Source: a virus. Taken from it: a stretch of 64,000 nucleotides of DNA. The notes under the pieces are model-generated. The model made no database searches. It was not told the origin of the DNA and worked only from the letters and a program-made list of their open reading frames with translations. The first letter of the stretch is position 1. Each line of letters starts with the position of its first letter. Positions 1 through 8,386 of this stretch are shown piece by piece. Made by a program: the position numbers and the translations under genes. Location: positions 1 through 64,000 of the IMG/VR virus record IMGVR_UViG_3300042448_001840; one strand, given 5' to 3'.

Positions 1-543
1 GATCAGGACCTTTATAAAAAATGGTTTCGTTCTAAAACTCAGAGCGGTTTTCTTTCAATTAAACCTTGGTACCAAGGACTTAAATTTAAAATAGATATTG
101 GCAAGACTTCGCCTGATGGCAAGTTACTCGGTAGCACTATGGTTTTTGTTGACGCAATTGATTTTGCCGCATATCTTGATTCTATCATTAATGGAACAGC
201 TAAAATTAATTTTCCTACTAATGAAAAGAATGGCAGCCCCACCGATGAATCTTTTGTTTCTTATGGCGGAGGATTAATAGATTCTAAGCCAATATCTAGA
301 ATATTTAAATCTCATTATTGGCAGAATTCAGACAAGTCTTATGACAGCAATGCTTTCACCTGGAAGTGCGGCCACTTTGCTGCACGCAAAACAGAGAGCG
401 GAGCCTTCATCCCCAACATGTCTTCACCAGTTTCTGTTGATTCTATCAAAGTAACTAGACAAGATATTGTTAGTATAGCTTTTATATTGAAGCTATCACT
501 TACATCCCACGTAACAAACAACCCAGATTGGTATAATATTTAA
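1..543 (+). CDS. Unknown phage protein, 5' end outside the window
   Basis: The reading frame is open from base 1, so only the last 180 codons are present; an internal ATG at 139 is not the likely start because the frame continues upstream with good codon use. I do not recognise the family. The visible part is soluble, has no membrane segment, and contains the stretch IDIGKTSPDGKLLG followed by a region rich in serine and aromatic residues. It is the first of a plus-strand series with 2-30 base spacings. No function is assigned. Confidence 0.7.
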   Translation, partial: DQDLYKKWFRSKTQSGFLSIKPWYQGLKFKIDIGKTSPDGKLLGSTMVFVDAIDFAAYLDSIINGTAKINFPTNEKNGSPTDESFVSYGGGLIDSKPISRIFKSHYWQNSDKSYDSNAFTWKCGHFAARKTESGAFIPNMSSPVSVDSIKVTRQDIVSIAFILKLSLTSHVTNNPDWYNI

Positions 544-545
544 TT

Positions 546-935
546 ATGGAAACGCCTATTGAACAACCAGATGCTAGTTTAATTACTGGTTTACTTTCTA
601 CCTTGATGGAAGAAGTTTATAAAAAAATTTATGACGATATTGAAAATCAATTTAAGGATATCATCAAGAAGATAGAAGCCTACGAAGATCAGGTCGCTAC
701 AATAGTTTATGCTTACGGCGAACAAGCAGTAGTGATGGAAGCTTTAGCAACTCAGTTGAACTATGCTTCACCTGAAGCACAAAAAGCTTTTACCGATTCG
801 CTTTCGGAACAAAGAAAAAAGATGGTGGAGACATTAAATGAAGGATCTAAAGGATTTGTGGCCGATAAAGATCCAGGACTTGCCAGAGCCATTAACAACG
901 TGGTTAAGGAAAAGTTATCTAACACAGATAAATAA
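546..935 (+). CDS. Unknown acidic helical protein
   Basis: A 129-residue protein starting two bases after the preceding stop. It is strongly helical and charged, with a likely coiled-coil segment around residues 25-45 (IENQFKDIIKKIEAYEDQ) and no cysteines or membrane segment. The family is not recognised. Its tight spacing to the upstream gene suggests co-translation. A structural, scaffold or accessory role is possible but nothing in the sequence decides it. Confidence 0.7.
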   Translation: METPIEQPDASLITGLLSTLMEEVYKKIYDDIENQFKDIIKKIEAYEDQVATIVYAYGEQAVVMEALATQLNYASPEAQKAFTDSLSEQRKKMVETLNEGSKGFVADKDPGLARAINNVVKEKLSNTDK

Positions 936-948
936 TAATGAATGCGTT

Positions 949-1125
949 TTGTTTGTAGATAAACAGAACTATTTATTATTACAGAATATAGCTTATCTGT
1001 CTCAAATTTATCCAATTGTTAAATCTATTTGTCCTGAATTTAAATCTCTTCATATGGTTGAAAGTTCACTCTTAACCTATCTTCGACAATCAAAAATAGA
1101 ACTATACTCTATAGAGGTCAACTAA
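949..1125 (+). CDS. Small unknown protein, start uncertain
   Basis: An open frame ends with TAA overlapping the next gene's ATG (TAATG), which supports translation of this frame. There is no in-frame ATG after the preceding gene's stop; the frame is open upstream as far as an ATG at 838 deep inside the preceding gene. A TTG at 949 gives 58 residues beginning MFVDKQNYLL. No ribosome site decides between them. No CGG codon lies near, so this overlap is not one of the recoding sites. Confidence 0.45.
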   Translation: MFVDKQNYLLLQNIAYLSQIYPIVKSICPEFKSLHMVESSLLTYLRQSKIELYSIEVN

Positions 1126-1784
1126 TGTTAATAACTGATTTTAAGTCTCATTCTTCTTTTAATGCTTTCTGGAATGAAGCAATGCCGAACCTTCATGGTA
1201 GTAAGCGGCTAACTTTTGATTTATATATCCTGTGGAAATTTAACCGGATAGATATTATTAAAGCTCACATCGAAAATGATGTTAGCATTACAAATTATGT
1301 AGAACAATATTCTGCTTCACACAAAGAAGAATATGATCAGTTTGTAAGTAACTACAATTACTTTTATTCTGAAAGAGAATTCTATGTTTATCCATATAGT
1401 TCTACTAAATTTATTAATCACATGTTTAAAAATGTTCTTCCATCAGCAAAAGACAACTTGTTCAATGTGTTATTTGATAGTTCATTATTCATAAAAGATA
1501 AATTTGAGCCTTCCACTACTGGCTTCAAAGGTTGCATTATTGCCAAATATACACCCGACGACGCAGCACTAGTCTCTATACATAACAACGTATTCGAAGC
1601 GACCCCTTTCGACTCTATAGGGCATGCTAAGAAGATAGTAGAGTGTTTAGATAGTTTGACAAAAGACAATGAAGCTTACCGTACTTATATAGCAGAGTTG
1701 GAAACAGCTGTTCTTCACTTGAACAAGCAAATAGACTTGCAACAAAAACAGGGACTTAACGGTTATCTTTTAAGTTGGCATTAA
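1125..1784 (+). CDS. Unknown phage protein
   Basis: A 219-residue protein whose ATG overlaps the previous stop. It is rich in Asn, Tyr and Phe and ends in a helical segment around residues 165-210 that could be a coiled coil. The family is not recognised. It contains two ordinary in-frame CGG codons (1206-1208 and 1245-1247); shifting frame at either would hit a stop at once, so these are presumably read as arginine. That makes it a useful control for the recoding proposed elsewhere. Confidence 0.75.
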   Translation: MLITDFKSHSSFNAFWNEAMPNLHGSKRLTFDLYILWKFNRIDIIKAHIENDVSITNYVEQYSASHKEEYDQFVSNYNYFYSEREFYVYPYSSTKFINHMFKNVLPSAKDNLFNVLFDSSLFIKDKFEPSTTGFKGCIIAKYTPDDAALVSIHNNVFEATPFDSIGHAKKIVECLDSLTKDNEAYRTYIAELETAVLHLNKQIDLQQKQGLNGYLLSWH

Positions 1785-1817
1785 TATTATAAACATCTAA
1801 TATATTTAAAGGATTTT

Positions 1818-2693
1818 ATGTATAAAATAAAATTAAGTGAAATAGGTTCAAAGTTTTCAACAGTAAAAATGGACAGTGAGCACACTGTAAATTTTTACAT
1901 TAATAATTATAATAAAATTCCTGTTAATAAAGTAGTTTATGATTTTTTTAATAGCGGTGAATTGTACATTAATTATCCTGCACACTTAGGTGAAATCACT
2001 GCTTTGAGCGAAACTATCCAAACTATATATTCTAACTATATTATGAAAGATAGTTTCATGAAACAGTTAGATCCGGACAAAAGTCAAATTCCTCATTGGA
2101 CCGAAAGATATGTAGACGATAAATTAAATGGTTGGATGCTAGATTTAACTCTTATATTTAAAGTTTCTCCTTCATCAGTTCCTGTTCCAGTATGCAAGAA
2201 TTTTACCGGGATGACCAAAGATGGTTCTATACATATTTCTTCTGGTTATCTTTTTGCCAACAAACCATCTACCGTAGACACTAATTGTTCTAGTCCCAAG
2301 GTTTATGTAAACAAGCTTACCCCTCATCATTGCGTTTACTCTAATCCTTCTAATTCAACTTACGGTTTTTCTTCTTGTCCTTTTTATGAATATGATTATG
2401 AACTCATTAAATCCGTAGAGGTTAATTCAAACACTTCTAAGGCTCAAAGTTTTGAAATTAGATATATTAAATTATCTAATGGTTTTGCAACTTACCAATT
2501 GTTTGACAAAACAAACAGTCAAATAAATTATGTTGTTCATGAAAAAGATACTCAAGAATTAAGAGATAGTATAATTTCAGTTATGGATGAAGTTATGTCT
2601 TCTTATGATCATTATATTCTTAAGCCAAATCAAAAACACGAAGAATCTTTAAATTCTTTTGAAAAAAAAAGCTATATTCTATCTTTAGTTTGA
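1818..2693 (+). CDS. Unknown protein of the 2-5 kb cluster
   Basis: A 291-residue soluble protein preceded by AAAGGA about six bases before its ATG. It contains several cysteines (for example FSSCPFYEYDYE near residue 190) and no signal peptide. It lies directly before two larger paralogous proteins and shares their general composition, with an aromatic-rich core (WMLDLTLIFKV, residues 107-117). A relation to those neighbours is possible but not established from sequence alone. Confidence 0.75.
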   Translation: MYKIKLSEIGSKFSTVKMDSEHTVNFYINNYNKIPVNKVVYDFFNSGELYINYPAHLGEITALSETIQTIYSNYIMKDSFMKQLDPDKSQIPHWTERYVDDKLNGWMLDLTLIFKVSPSSVPVPVCKNFTGMTKDGSIHISSGYLFANKPSTVDTNCSSPKVYVNKLTPHHCVYSNPSNSTYGFSSCPFYEYDYELIKSVEVNSNTSKAQSFEIRYIKLSNGFATYQLFDKTNSQINYVVHEKDTQELRDSIISVMDEVMSSYDHYILKPNQKHEESLNSFEKKSYILSLV

Positions 2694-2702
2694 GGCCCAA
2701 TT

Positions 2703-4157
2703 ATGCAACATATCTTTGATTCTAACAGTGACCACACGAGGATCTATACAATTGAATCCTCCCAACCTTATGCCTATTCAGAGTTTACTGATTGGATTAG
2801 ACACTACGACTCTGCTAGGTATGTTCCTCCATATTTAGAAAAAGTTGCTTTCCAAGAAATGATACAGATTCCAACTCCTAGACTTTACAGCATAAAAAAA
2901 GTTCGTTCTTTTGAACGATATAAAGATTTTGTTTACCCAATGGCAGTAAGGTATATTTCCCAAAATAATACCTATGTTATAGAACGTCCTCCTTTTGAAT
3001 TAGAAGTTGATTTTCGCATGGGTGGCGCTCATTCAGGGCATCCTAAAATGCCAGCTGTTAAAGTCTGGATTCCTTGGACAGTTATGATATTCAAGGCTAA
3101 CTCATTTGTTACTGGATCTTTTTCTGATGTTCAGCTTTTCCTAAACAGTGGGCCAATTGAATCTCTTGATGACCAACTTATTCCTTGTCTTTACCCTAAT
3201 TCTTATAGCAATTCTAAGATATGTTTTTCTGCTTCCTTAAGTGACTTTAATGATGTTTTAGATCTTGAAGAATTTGAAAAAGGAAACATTGGTTATATCT
3301 ATAATTACATATTTAATAATTATATGATGGGTGGATGGAATGCTGATCTTGAACAGAACTTAGTGCGCATTCGTTACATGAAGAATAATAAAGATTATCC
3401 TATAACAAACTTGTTTCTTAACCCTAGTTCTGATAAAGATTTTTATTCTAAGCTATCTTCTGTTTTTTCTAAAGAATTTTTTTCTAAAATTAAAAGATTT
3501 TATAAAGAAGACTTTGAATTAAATAGGTCTAGAATTAGTAGAGAAAAACTCTACACTAGAAACTTTGGTATATTTTCTGCTTTTACTTTAGAACAAAAAA
3601 TTAATTTTATCAAAGAAATTCAAACTTACAATTCTTTAAATAAAATAGATGGTTATAAACTTTCAAATTTAATTGAAGAACATGAGCGTAGAAGTCATTG
3701 TGAAACTTCCGCTTCTGGCGTAAGTTCAATACTTAAACTAACTGATTCTTCTATACAGTACACTTATAAAAGTAATGTATTTGATTTTTATTTTGTAAGA
3801 AATAGAACTATGATATCTAGACATGAATCAATTTTTCAACAAATTCCTCCTCAACAGCTTACTTTAATTCAGCGTCAGCTTATAGACTTTATGGCTAATA
3901 GAAGTGAGAATGAACAAATTGCTTTTGTTTACGATTTGACCGATAACACTTATGAAGTAATTATTAATTATAATGATAGAGAATTTATTTCTGAAATATA
4001 TAACACTATACTTGCGCATTGCAAAGAACGCCTTGAAGAAACACAAGAAAGATCTAGATTTAGAACCTGGTTTAATACAGTAGATGAATCATTTTTGGCA
4101 AGATCTATAGACCACCTTTGCAAGCCAAAACAAAATATTGAACAGGATGTTGTATGA
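2703..4157 (+). CDS. PRTRC-B/E2-like domain protein (tentative), paralogue 1
   Basis: A 484-residue protein. Around residues 100-220 it shows RPPFELEVDF, then VWIPWTVMIFK, SLDDQLIPCLYPN, SKICFSAS and IGYIYNYIF. The same order of motifs occurs in the next gene, so the two look paralogous. The layout (proline-rich entry, hydrophobic strands, PN and a Cys-containing strand) resembles the E2-like PRTRC system protein B fold; this is my inference, not a proven match. The C-terminal half is helical with unknown role. Its stop overlaps the next start (ATGA). Confidence 0.75.
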   Translation: MQHIFDSNSDHTRIYTIESSQPYAYSEFTDWIRHYDSARYVPPYLEKVAFQEMIQIPTPRLYSIKKVRSFERYKDFVYPMAVRYISQNNTYVIERPPFELEVDFRMGGAHSGHPKMPAVKVWIPWTVMIFKANSFVTGSFSDVQLFLNSGPIESLDDQLIPCLYPNSYSNSKICFSASLSDFNDVLDLEEFEKGNIGYIYNYIFNNYMMGGWNADLEQNLVRIRYMKNNKDYPITNLFLNPSSDKDFYSKLSSVFSKEFFSKIKRFYKEDFELNRSRISREKLYTRNFGIFSAFTLEQKINFIKEIQTYNSLNKIDGYKLSNLIEEHERRSHCETSASGVSSILKLTDSSIQYTYKSNVFDFYFVRNRTMISRHESIFQQIPPQQLTLIQRQLIDFMANRSENEQIAFVYDLTDNTYEVIINYNDREFISEIYNTILAHCKERLEETQERSRFRTWFNTVDESFLARSIDHLCKPKQNIEQDVV

Positions 4158-5332
4158 ACGATAAAGGTTACAGACTTACAATAGCAGACTTTAATTTAGA
4201 AGATTCTAATTATCGGACACACAATGCCGCCAGTCTTCAGACTCATATAAACATTACTAATCCTTTTTTATTTGATGCCGAGAGAAACAATACCATGCTT
4301 CTTGTTGGCGACACCGCAAAAAGAACTATAGGTGAATATTTTTCTGTTTTTAATCCTGTAAAAACTAACTCTACAGATACAGGTATATTGCCTCCTGGAG
4401 TCAAAATAATCGGAACTAATTATTTAGTTTTTGAAAAACCTCCTACATTTAAAAATATATTTTATGTTCCTGCATCTAGATCTGATGTCCCAGATGATTG
4501 TGAAGATCTTGAACAGGTTTATCGTATTCCAATACCTTGGCAACTATATTTTGTTAAGTTTAATCCTAACATGTATACCTATGAAGTAAGAATGTTCTTC
4601 ATGAAGAGCAGCTTGTCTTCTACTGACCAAGAGTTATTTCTTCCACCTATTCCAAACTTTTATACTGACGGTTTACTTTGTTCCCCAACAATGTCAAACA
4701 TGGAGGATGTTGATAGATATCCTAAGAATCATGCAGGCATAATACAGTCTGCTTATGACTGGGTTTGGAATTCTGGCACGAACCATGATTTGACAGAAGC
4801 TTGTTTACATCTTTCTATGCAGTTGCCGCAGAACCAAACAGTGCTAAAGAACATCCCTGAGCAAGTATATCAATTAAATTTTCCCACTAGCAATATGTCC
4901 ATAAACAGATACAGTGCTTCTCCAGGGCAGGTTAAACTTATCCTAAGTGTTTGGGAAAAATTTTCTTTATCCGATGTTTGCGAAATGTCATGGCCGAATG
5001 TGTCTGGTCCTACTCGCACTTTTGATTATCGAACCGACAGTGTCCGTGACCAGAGTGCTTACTACGATAACTTAGCAGATTACCTTTCTGGCCATTATGA
5101 CCCTGAGGATATAGAAGCAGTTATGGAAAATGACGATTATGACCATGGCGATTATGTCTCATATTTATTAGACAATGGTTTAATCAGCATCCCTTCTGGA
5201 AGACCGTGGGATATAACTTATACTTATTCTTCTTTACTCCCTCATCTTATTGCAACACTCGGTGCTGAATTAAATACCGCTGATTGCAGCTTTGAGCGCG
5301 AAATTCAAGTAATGACCACAAATAATGTGTGA
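4154..5332 (+). CDS. PRTRC-B/E2-like domain protein (tentative), paralogue 2
   Basis: A 392-residue protein overlapping the previous gene by four bases. Motifs in order are VFEKPPTFKNIFYVP, YRIPIPWQLYFVKFN, DQELFLPPIPNFYTDG, LLCSP and IIQSAYDWVW (residues 95-210). They parallel the upstream paralogue and resemble the PRTRC-B/E2-like fold, where a conserved Cys or PN motif sits after the beta meander. The C-terminus is acidic (residues 305-330). An in-frame CGG at 4214 is followed by A but the frame continues normally, so it appears to be read as arginine. Confidence 0.75.
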   Translation: MNDKGYRLTIADFNLEDSNYRTHNAASLQTHINITNPFLFDAERNNTMLLVGDTAKRTIGEYFSVFNPVKTNSTDTGILPPGVKIIGTNYLVFEKPPTFKNIFYVPASRSDVPDDCEDLEQVYRIPIPWQLYFVKFNPNMYTYEVRMFFMKSSLSSTDQELFLPPIPNFYTDGLLCSPTMSNMEDVDRYPKNHAGIIQSAYDWVWNSGTNHDLTEACLHLSMQLPQNQTVLKNIPEQVYQLNFPTSNMSINRYSASPGQVKLILSVWEKFSLSDVCEMSWPNVSGPTRTFDYRTDSVRDQSAYYDNLADYLSGHYDPEDIEAVMENDDYDHGDYVSYLLDNGLISIPSGRPWDITYTYSSLLPHLIATLGAELNTADCSFEREIQVMTTNNV

Positions 5333-5341
5333 CCATTAAGG

Positions 5342-5370
5342 TTGATTTTTTATCAAATAAATGATATTAT
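5342..5370 (+). promoter_or_regulatory. Sigma-70-type promoter
   Basis: TTGATT at 5342-5347, a 17-base spacer and TATTAT at 5365-5370. It lies in the 73-base A+T-rich gap before the HTH gene at 5406, which has AAAGG about nine bases before its ATG. It is the only clear gap in the first 8 kb, so it probably starts the transcript for the SSB and UDG group. Confidence 0.6.
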
Positions 5371-5405
5371 ATTATCATATATAAACTTAAATAAAGGTAG
5401 ATAAA

Positions 5406-5702
5406 ATGTCCCGTAATTCTATCACTGAACCAATCTTTAACAGGTCCGAAGTAGCCCAAATACTTAATGTTTCTACTCTTACAATTTCTAATAGAGAAAA
5501 AAACAATAAGTACCCTAGTCCTAAAAGAGACTTAAACAACTATAGAGTTTACAGCTTGAATGATGTTTTTAATCTTCAACTTATAACTTACAACCACATT
5601 GATCCAAAGCCAATCATATCAATAATGTATGACAAAGGGTTTGAAGATGTAAAACAGCTTGGCAAGATGATAGATTCAGCTTTATCTAGAAGGACGCAAT
5701 AA
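5406..5702 (+). CDS. MerR-like helix-turn-helix DNA-binding protein
   Basis: A 98-residue protein with a winged-helix type HTH at residues 11-50: FNRSEVAQILNVSTLTISNR followed by a YPSPKRD wing and YRVYSLNDV. This is the MerR/excisionase arrangement. It lacks an effector domain, so it probably acts as a small regulator or excisionase-like DNA architecture factor. It is first in an operon containing SSB and a uracil-DNA glycosylase and has its own promoter, which suits an early regulator. Confidence 0.75.
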   Translation: MSRNSITEPIFNRSEVAQILNVSTLTISNREKNNKYPSPKRDLNNYRVYSLNDVFNLQLITYNHIDPKPIISIMYDKGFEDVKQLGKMIDSALSRRTQ

Positions 5703-5703
5703 C

Positions 5704-5946
5704 ATGCAGGACGAAGACGATAACACAAAGGTAGACGGATTAATTGATCAGGTAGATGAGTACGTATCTACTGATAAAGTTCTTGACTTAAAGAGTGGGA
5801 TATACAATTTGTTTGTTTCCCTTTTTAACGATTACACGATTGACTTTGGTCCTGTTAAGGCTGTAGAATTATCAACGCAGTTTCTTGACGAAATATCAAC
5901 TAACTTTAAACAAATCCTAAATAACAATACAGAAAGCAAGGAATAG
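5704..5946 (+). CDS. Small acidic unknown protein
   Basis: An 80-residue acidic protein whose ATG follows the preceding stop by one base. It is mostly helical (residues 15-75), without cysteines or membrane segments. Its position between the HTH gene and SSB suggests a role in DNA metabolism, but no motif identifies one. Confidence 0.65.
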   Translation: MQDEDDNTKVDGLIDQVDEYVSTDKVLDLKSGIYNLFVSLFNDYTIDFGPVKAVELSTQFLDEISTNFKQILNNNTESKE

Positions 5947-5948
5947 CT

Positions 5949-6380
5949 ATGATAGACCCACGCAACTTAATTAACCTTACCGGAGGAGTTGTTACCGATG
6001 TTGAATTGGTTAACGACAAAATTGCAAAGTTTCGTTTAGCGGTAGATTACGCTGGATCAGAAAAGGGCTCAGATAATACATCAGGATATTTTGATGTGGT
6101 GTATTATCTCAAAGATGCCAATGGTTTTATTGGCAAGAACGCGACCTTTATTCACGGTCAAGTAAAAGCTGATAAGATTAAGAAAGGCGCAAAGCTTCAA
6201 ATTGTTGGACGCTTAGTGCAAGAAAGATGGAAGCAAGACGATCAGAACAAGAATCGTGTTGTTGTAGTTGCAGAGCATATTTCTTATGCGACAACTGCTG
6301 GAACTCAAGGAGCTAAGACAGCTTCCACTGGAACATCATCTGAAACAGAAACGCAGAGCTCTGTACCAGACAGCTTCTAA
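5949..6380 (+). CDS. ssb: Single-stranded DNA-binding protein (OB fold)
   Basis: A 143-residue protein. Residues 5-115 fit an SSB OB fold: a first strand (LTGGVVTDVELV), FDVVYY, NATFIHGQVKADKIKKGAKL, IVGRLVQERW and RVVVVAEHISY. A disordered Ser/Thr/Gln tail ends in SVPDSF, close to the bacterial SSB tip (acidic-Pro-Phe) that recruits partner proteins. It should coat single-stranded DNA during replication. It sits directly before the UDG gene, overlapping it by one base at TAATG. Confidence 0.85.
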   Translation: MIDPRNLINLTGGVVTDVELVNDKIAKFRLAVDYAGSEKGSDNTSGYFDVVYYLKDANGFIGKNATFIHGQVKADKIKKGAKLQIVGRLVQERWKQDDQNKNRVVVVAEHISYATTAGTQGAKTASTGTSSETETQSSVPDSF

Positions 6381-7129
6381 TGGAAGAATTTAGCGAAGAG
6401 TTATTAAACTCTTTGATAGAAGAAGCCCTGAACGAAAAGGGGGAGAGTCTATTAAGACCAGCTTCTGGGATGTACCTATCCTTTGGAGAAACAGATCTGC
6501 TTGCTTTAACACATCAATATATGTCAAAGCATTTGCCGCAGTCTGAACTTAATAGTATTTTTCAAGAGTTTCGTTCAGAGCTTCTTTCTAGAAAAGTTGC
6601 GATAACTCCCAAAGAAGTACACACCGTTACTCGTAACTGCAAGAAGTGTGCTATACCATCTACTGCCGAGCTTCCAAAGTGGAATGTAGTTGATCCAGAT
6701 GTAGTGATTGTCGCTGAATCTCCTTCCATAGAACCAGATGCTATAAATTTGATGGTAGAATCTATTAAAGAAGCTGGTTTTAAATCAAGCGATTTATGCT
6801 TGACATATGTCAATAGATGTCCTAAGTTTGGTAAGTATGATAACAAAGAAATAATTAATTGTTCTCCATATTTACATACTGAAATACAATCTTTGAACCC
6901 TAAGCTCATAGTTACCATGGGCGGTCTTGCTTGTTCAGTTATATTTGGAACTGAGATTAAAATAAAAGATTACCGTGGCAGTGTAACATGGCTAGGCTAT
7001 TGGCCCGTGCTGCCAACATATTCTCCTGGATATGTTTTAAAATCAGGTGCTAATGCAGTGGAGCAGTTCCGCTCTGATATGATTCAAGCTTATCAATTTA
7101 TACATCAATCTAAGAAAGAAGTTGTATGA
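6380..7129 (+). CDS. Family 4-like uracil-DNA glycosylase
   Basis: A 249-residue protein of the uracil-DNA glycosylase superfamily. A Cys pair CKKC (around residue 89) starts the core. VIVAESPSIEPDA replaces the usual GEAPG motif, LCLTYVNRCPK and the conserved NPKLIVTMGGLA follow, and TYSPGYVL takes the place of the HPS motif. Cysteines spaced around the core suggest the [4Fe-4S] cluster typical of families 4 and 5. It would remove deaminated cytosine, or may be non-catalytic, since both active-site motifs are altered. Confidence 0.8.
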   Translation: MEEFSEELLNSLIEEALNEKGESLLRPASGMYLSFGETDLLALTHQYMSKHLPQSELNSIFQEFRSELLSRKVAITPKEVHTVTRNCKKCAIPSTAELPKWNVVDPDVVIVAESPSIEPDAINLMVESIKEAGFKSSDLCLTYVNRCPKFGKYDNKEIINCSPYLHTEIQSLNPKLIVTMGGLACSVIFGTEIKIKDYRGSVTWLGYWPVLPTYSPGYVLKSGANAVEQFRSDMIQAYQFIHQSKKEVV

Positions 7130-7527
7130 TGAAAGAAACAATATTTACTCACTCTCTCATATCTGATCTTGACGCTAAACAATTTACTAAATTTGAAGAA
7201 ATAGTTACTAAGGACGTTAAGTCTACTTCTACATCAGAAGAATTAGAAATATTAAAATCAAATTTAGATCTTTGGCTTTATTCTTTATCTTCCATTAGAA
7301 GAAATGTTGAATACCATTTGTCTTCTCGAGCTGCTGCGCGTAAAGCTAAGGTAAATGAAATGATTCAAAATCAAGAAACCAAAGAAGCTATAAATGCTTT
7401 TAAGAATACTGAAGCTGAGTGGAGAGTTAACGCAATAAAGTTTCTTTCGACTATAGAGAAGAAAACTCTTTATGTAAAGATGATTGTAAAAGAGCAAAAA
7501 CAATTAGAGAGAATAGAATACATTTAA
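7126..7527 (+). CDS. Unknown helical protein
   Basis: A 133-residue charged, helical protein starting at ATGATG overlapping the previous gene's TGA. A long coiled-coil-like stretch covers residues 35-130. No signature motif is visible. Translational coupling to the UDG-like gene suggests joint expression. Confidence 0.65.
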   Translation: MMKETIFTHSLISDLDAKQFTKFEEIVTKDVKSTSTSEELEILKSNLDLWLYSLSSIRRNVEYHLSSRAAARKAKVNEMIQNQETKEAINAFKNTEAEWRVNAIKFLSTIEKKTLYVKMIVKEQKQLERIEYI

Positions 7528-7528
7528 G

Positions 7529-7978
7529 ATGCAGGCCATTATCCATTGCCCAGAAATTCTTCATTCTGTTGAATCTACTTTGGACGAACAAAGTTCTTTT
7601 GGTCTTGTAGAAAACTTCTACCATGTTTTTCCGTTGTTTTACCACTATTCAGCTAGTGAATATGGCCTTAAAGAAACTCTTGACTTAGCAACAACTTTTT
7701 CTGCGCTGCATGCTAGAGTCAAGGTTCAGGTTAATGGCTTTGACCAAACGATAAATTCTTCTATACCATTAGATATTTTAAGATATAAGATGTTGGAAGA
7801 TGGCTCATATCATACGATAAGCCGTGCAAAAGGTTTTTATAAACCAGGCTACATAGTGGAAGGTGCTTTGTGGTCTAACGGTTTTTACCATTTGACCAGA
7901 GAAGAAGAATCTACCCAAATACTAGATCTACATTTCTATATCGACCAGTACACCAAAACGATGCATAGGTACATATGA
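7529..7978 (+). CDS. Unknown phage protein
   Basis: A 149-residue soluble protein with mixed alpha/beta composition, beginning one base after the preceding stop and overlapping the next start (ATATGA). It carries many His and Tyr residues but no recognisable metal-binding pattern. No function assigned. Confidence 0.65.
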   Translation: MQAIIHCPEILHSVESTLDEQSSFGLVENFYHVFPLFYHYSASEYGLKETLDLATTFSALHARVKVQVNGFDQTINSSIPLDILRYKMLEDGSYHTISRAKGFYKPGYIVEGALWSNGFYHLTREEESTQILDLHFYIDQYTKTMHRYI

Positions 7979-8250
7979 CAATTAAATCTTATTTTTTCCG
8001 CGACAGTTCTTTTATTATAAATGTTTCTTGGGATGAAGACTCTGATTTTTTATATATAAAATTTAATTCTGGAACCACTTGGGTATATCATGATGTTTCT
8101 GAAGAAATATATAATCGTTTGATTAGATCTGTTTCTGTTGGTGAGTACTTTAATAAAAATATAAGAAATAAATATTCGTCTGCAAGAATTAATTATCCAA
8201 TTGAAAATGGTAATATCGATGTCCAGAAAAAAGAACAAGAAGCATCGTAA
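7975..8250 (+). CDS. KTSC domain protein
   Basis: A 91-residue protein matching the KTSC domain pattern: SSFIINVSWDEDSDFLYIKF, then GTTWVYHDVSEEIYNRLIRS and the closing GEYFNKNIRNKYSSARI. KTSC domains are short all-beta domains found alone or in lysyl-tRNA synthetase-like and phage proteins; their function is not well known. It overlaps the genes on both sides. Confidence 0.8.
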   Translation: MTIKSYFFRDSSFIINVSWDEDSDFLYIKFNSGTTWVYHDVSEEIYNRLIRSVSVGEYFNKNIRNKYSSARINYPIENGNIDVQKKEQEAS

Positions 8251-8386
8251 TAACAAAAATTACGCTTATTACGAAAAAATGTGGAAACCAGCTAATTCAA
8301 GTGATATAAACAGAATAGCTGTTCAGATTTTTGGGTCACTTTATTATACACAAGAATACCAAAATGATGATATAATAAATGCATGA
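8219..8386 (+). CDS. Small basic unknown protein
   Basis: A 55-residue protein beginning MSRKKNKKHRNNKNYAYYEK, so very basic at its N-terminus. The start chosen is the ATG at 8219 inside the end of the KTSC gene; an upstream ATG at 8201 is also in frame. It overlaps the next gene by four bases. A nucleic-acid-binding role is plausible from charge only. Confidence 0.55.
   Translation: MSRKKNKKHRNNKNYAYYEKMWKPANSSDINRIAVQIFGSLYYTQEYQNDDIINA
8368..8382 (+). promoter_or_regulatory. Extended -10 promoter for a possible leaderless transcript
   Basis: TGA-TATAAT at 8368-8376 is an extended -10 element. Only six bases separate it from the ATG at 8383, which places the expected transcription start on the initiation codon itself. 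No -35 element is evident. The neighbouring frame still overlaps, so read-through translation is also possible. Confidence 0.5.

Noticed and set aside
546-1125. A sixth frameshift joining the frames 546-935 and 838-1125
   Set aside because: No CGG or other shift signal lies in the overlap and both frames have their own plausible ends, so these are two genes with an uncertain start for the second.
1206-1247. CGGC and CGGA at 1206 and 1245 as recoding sites
   Set aside because: A shift at either leads at once to TAA or TAG, while the zero frame encodes a normal 219-residue protein.
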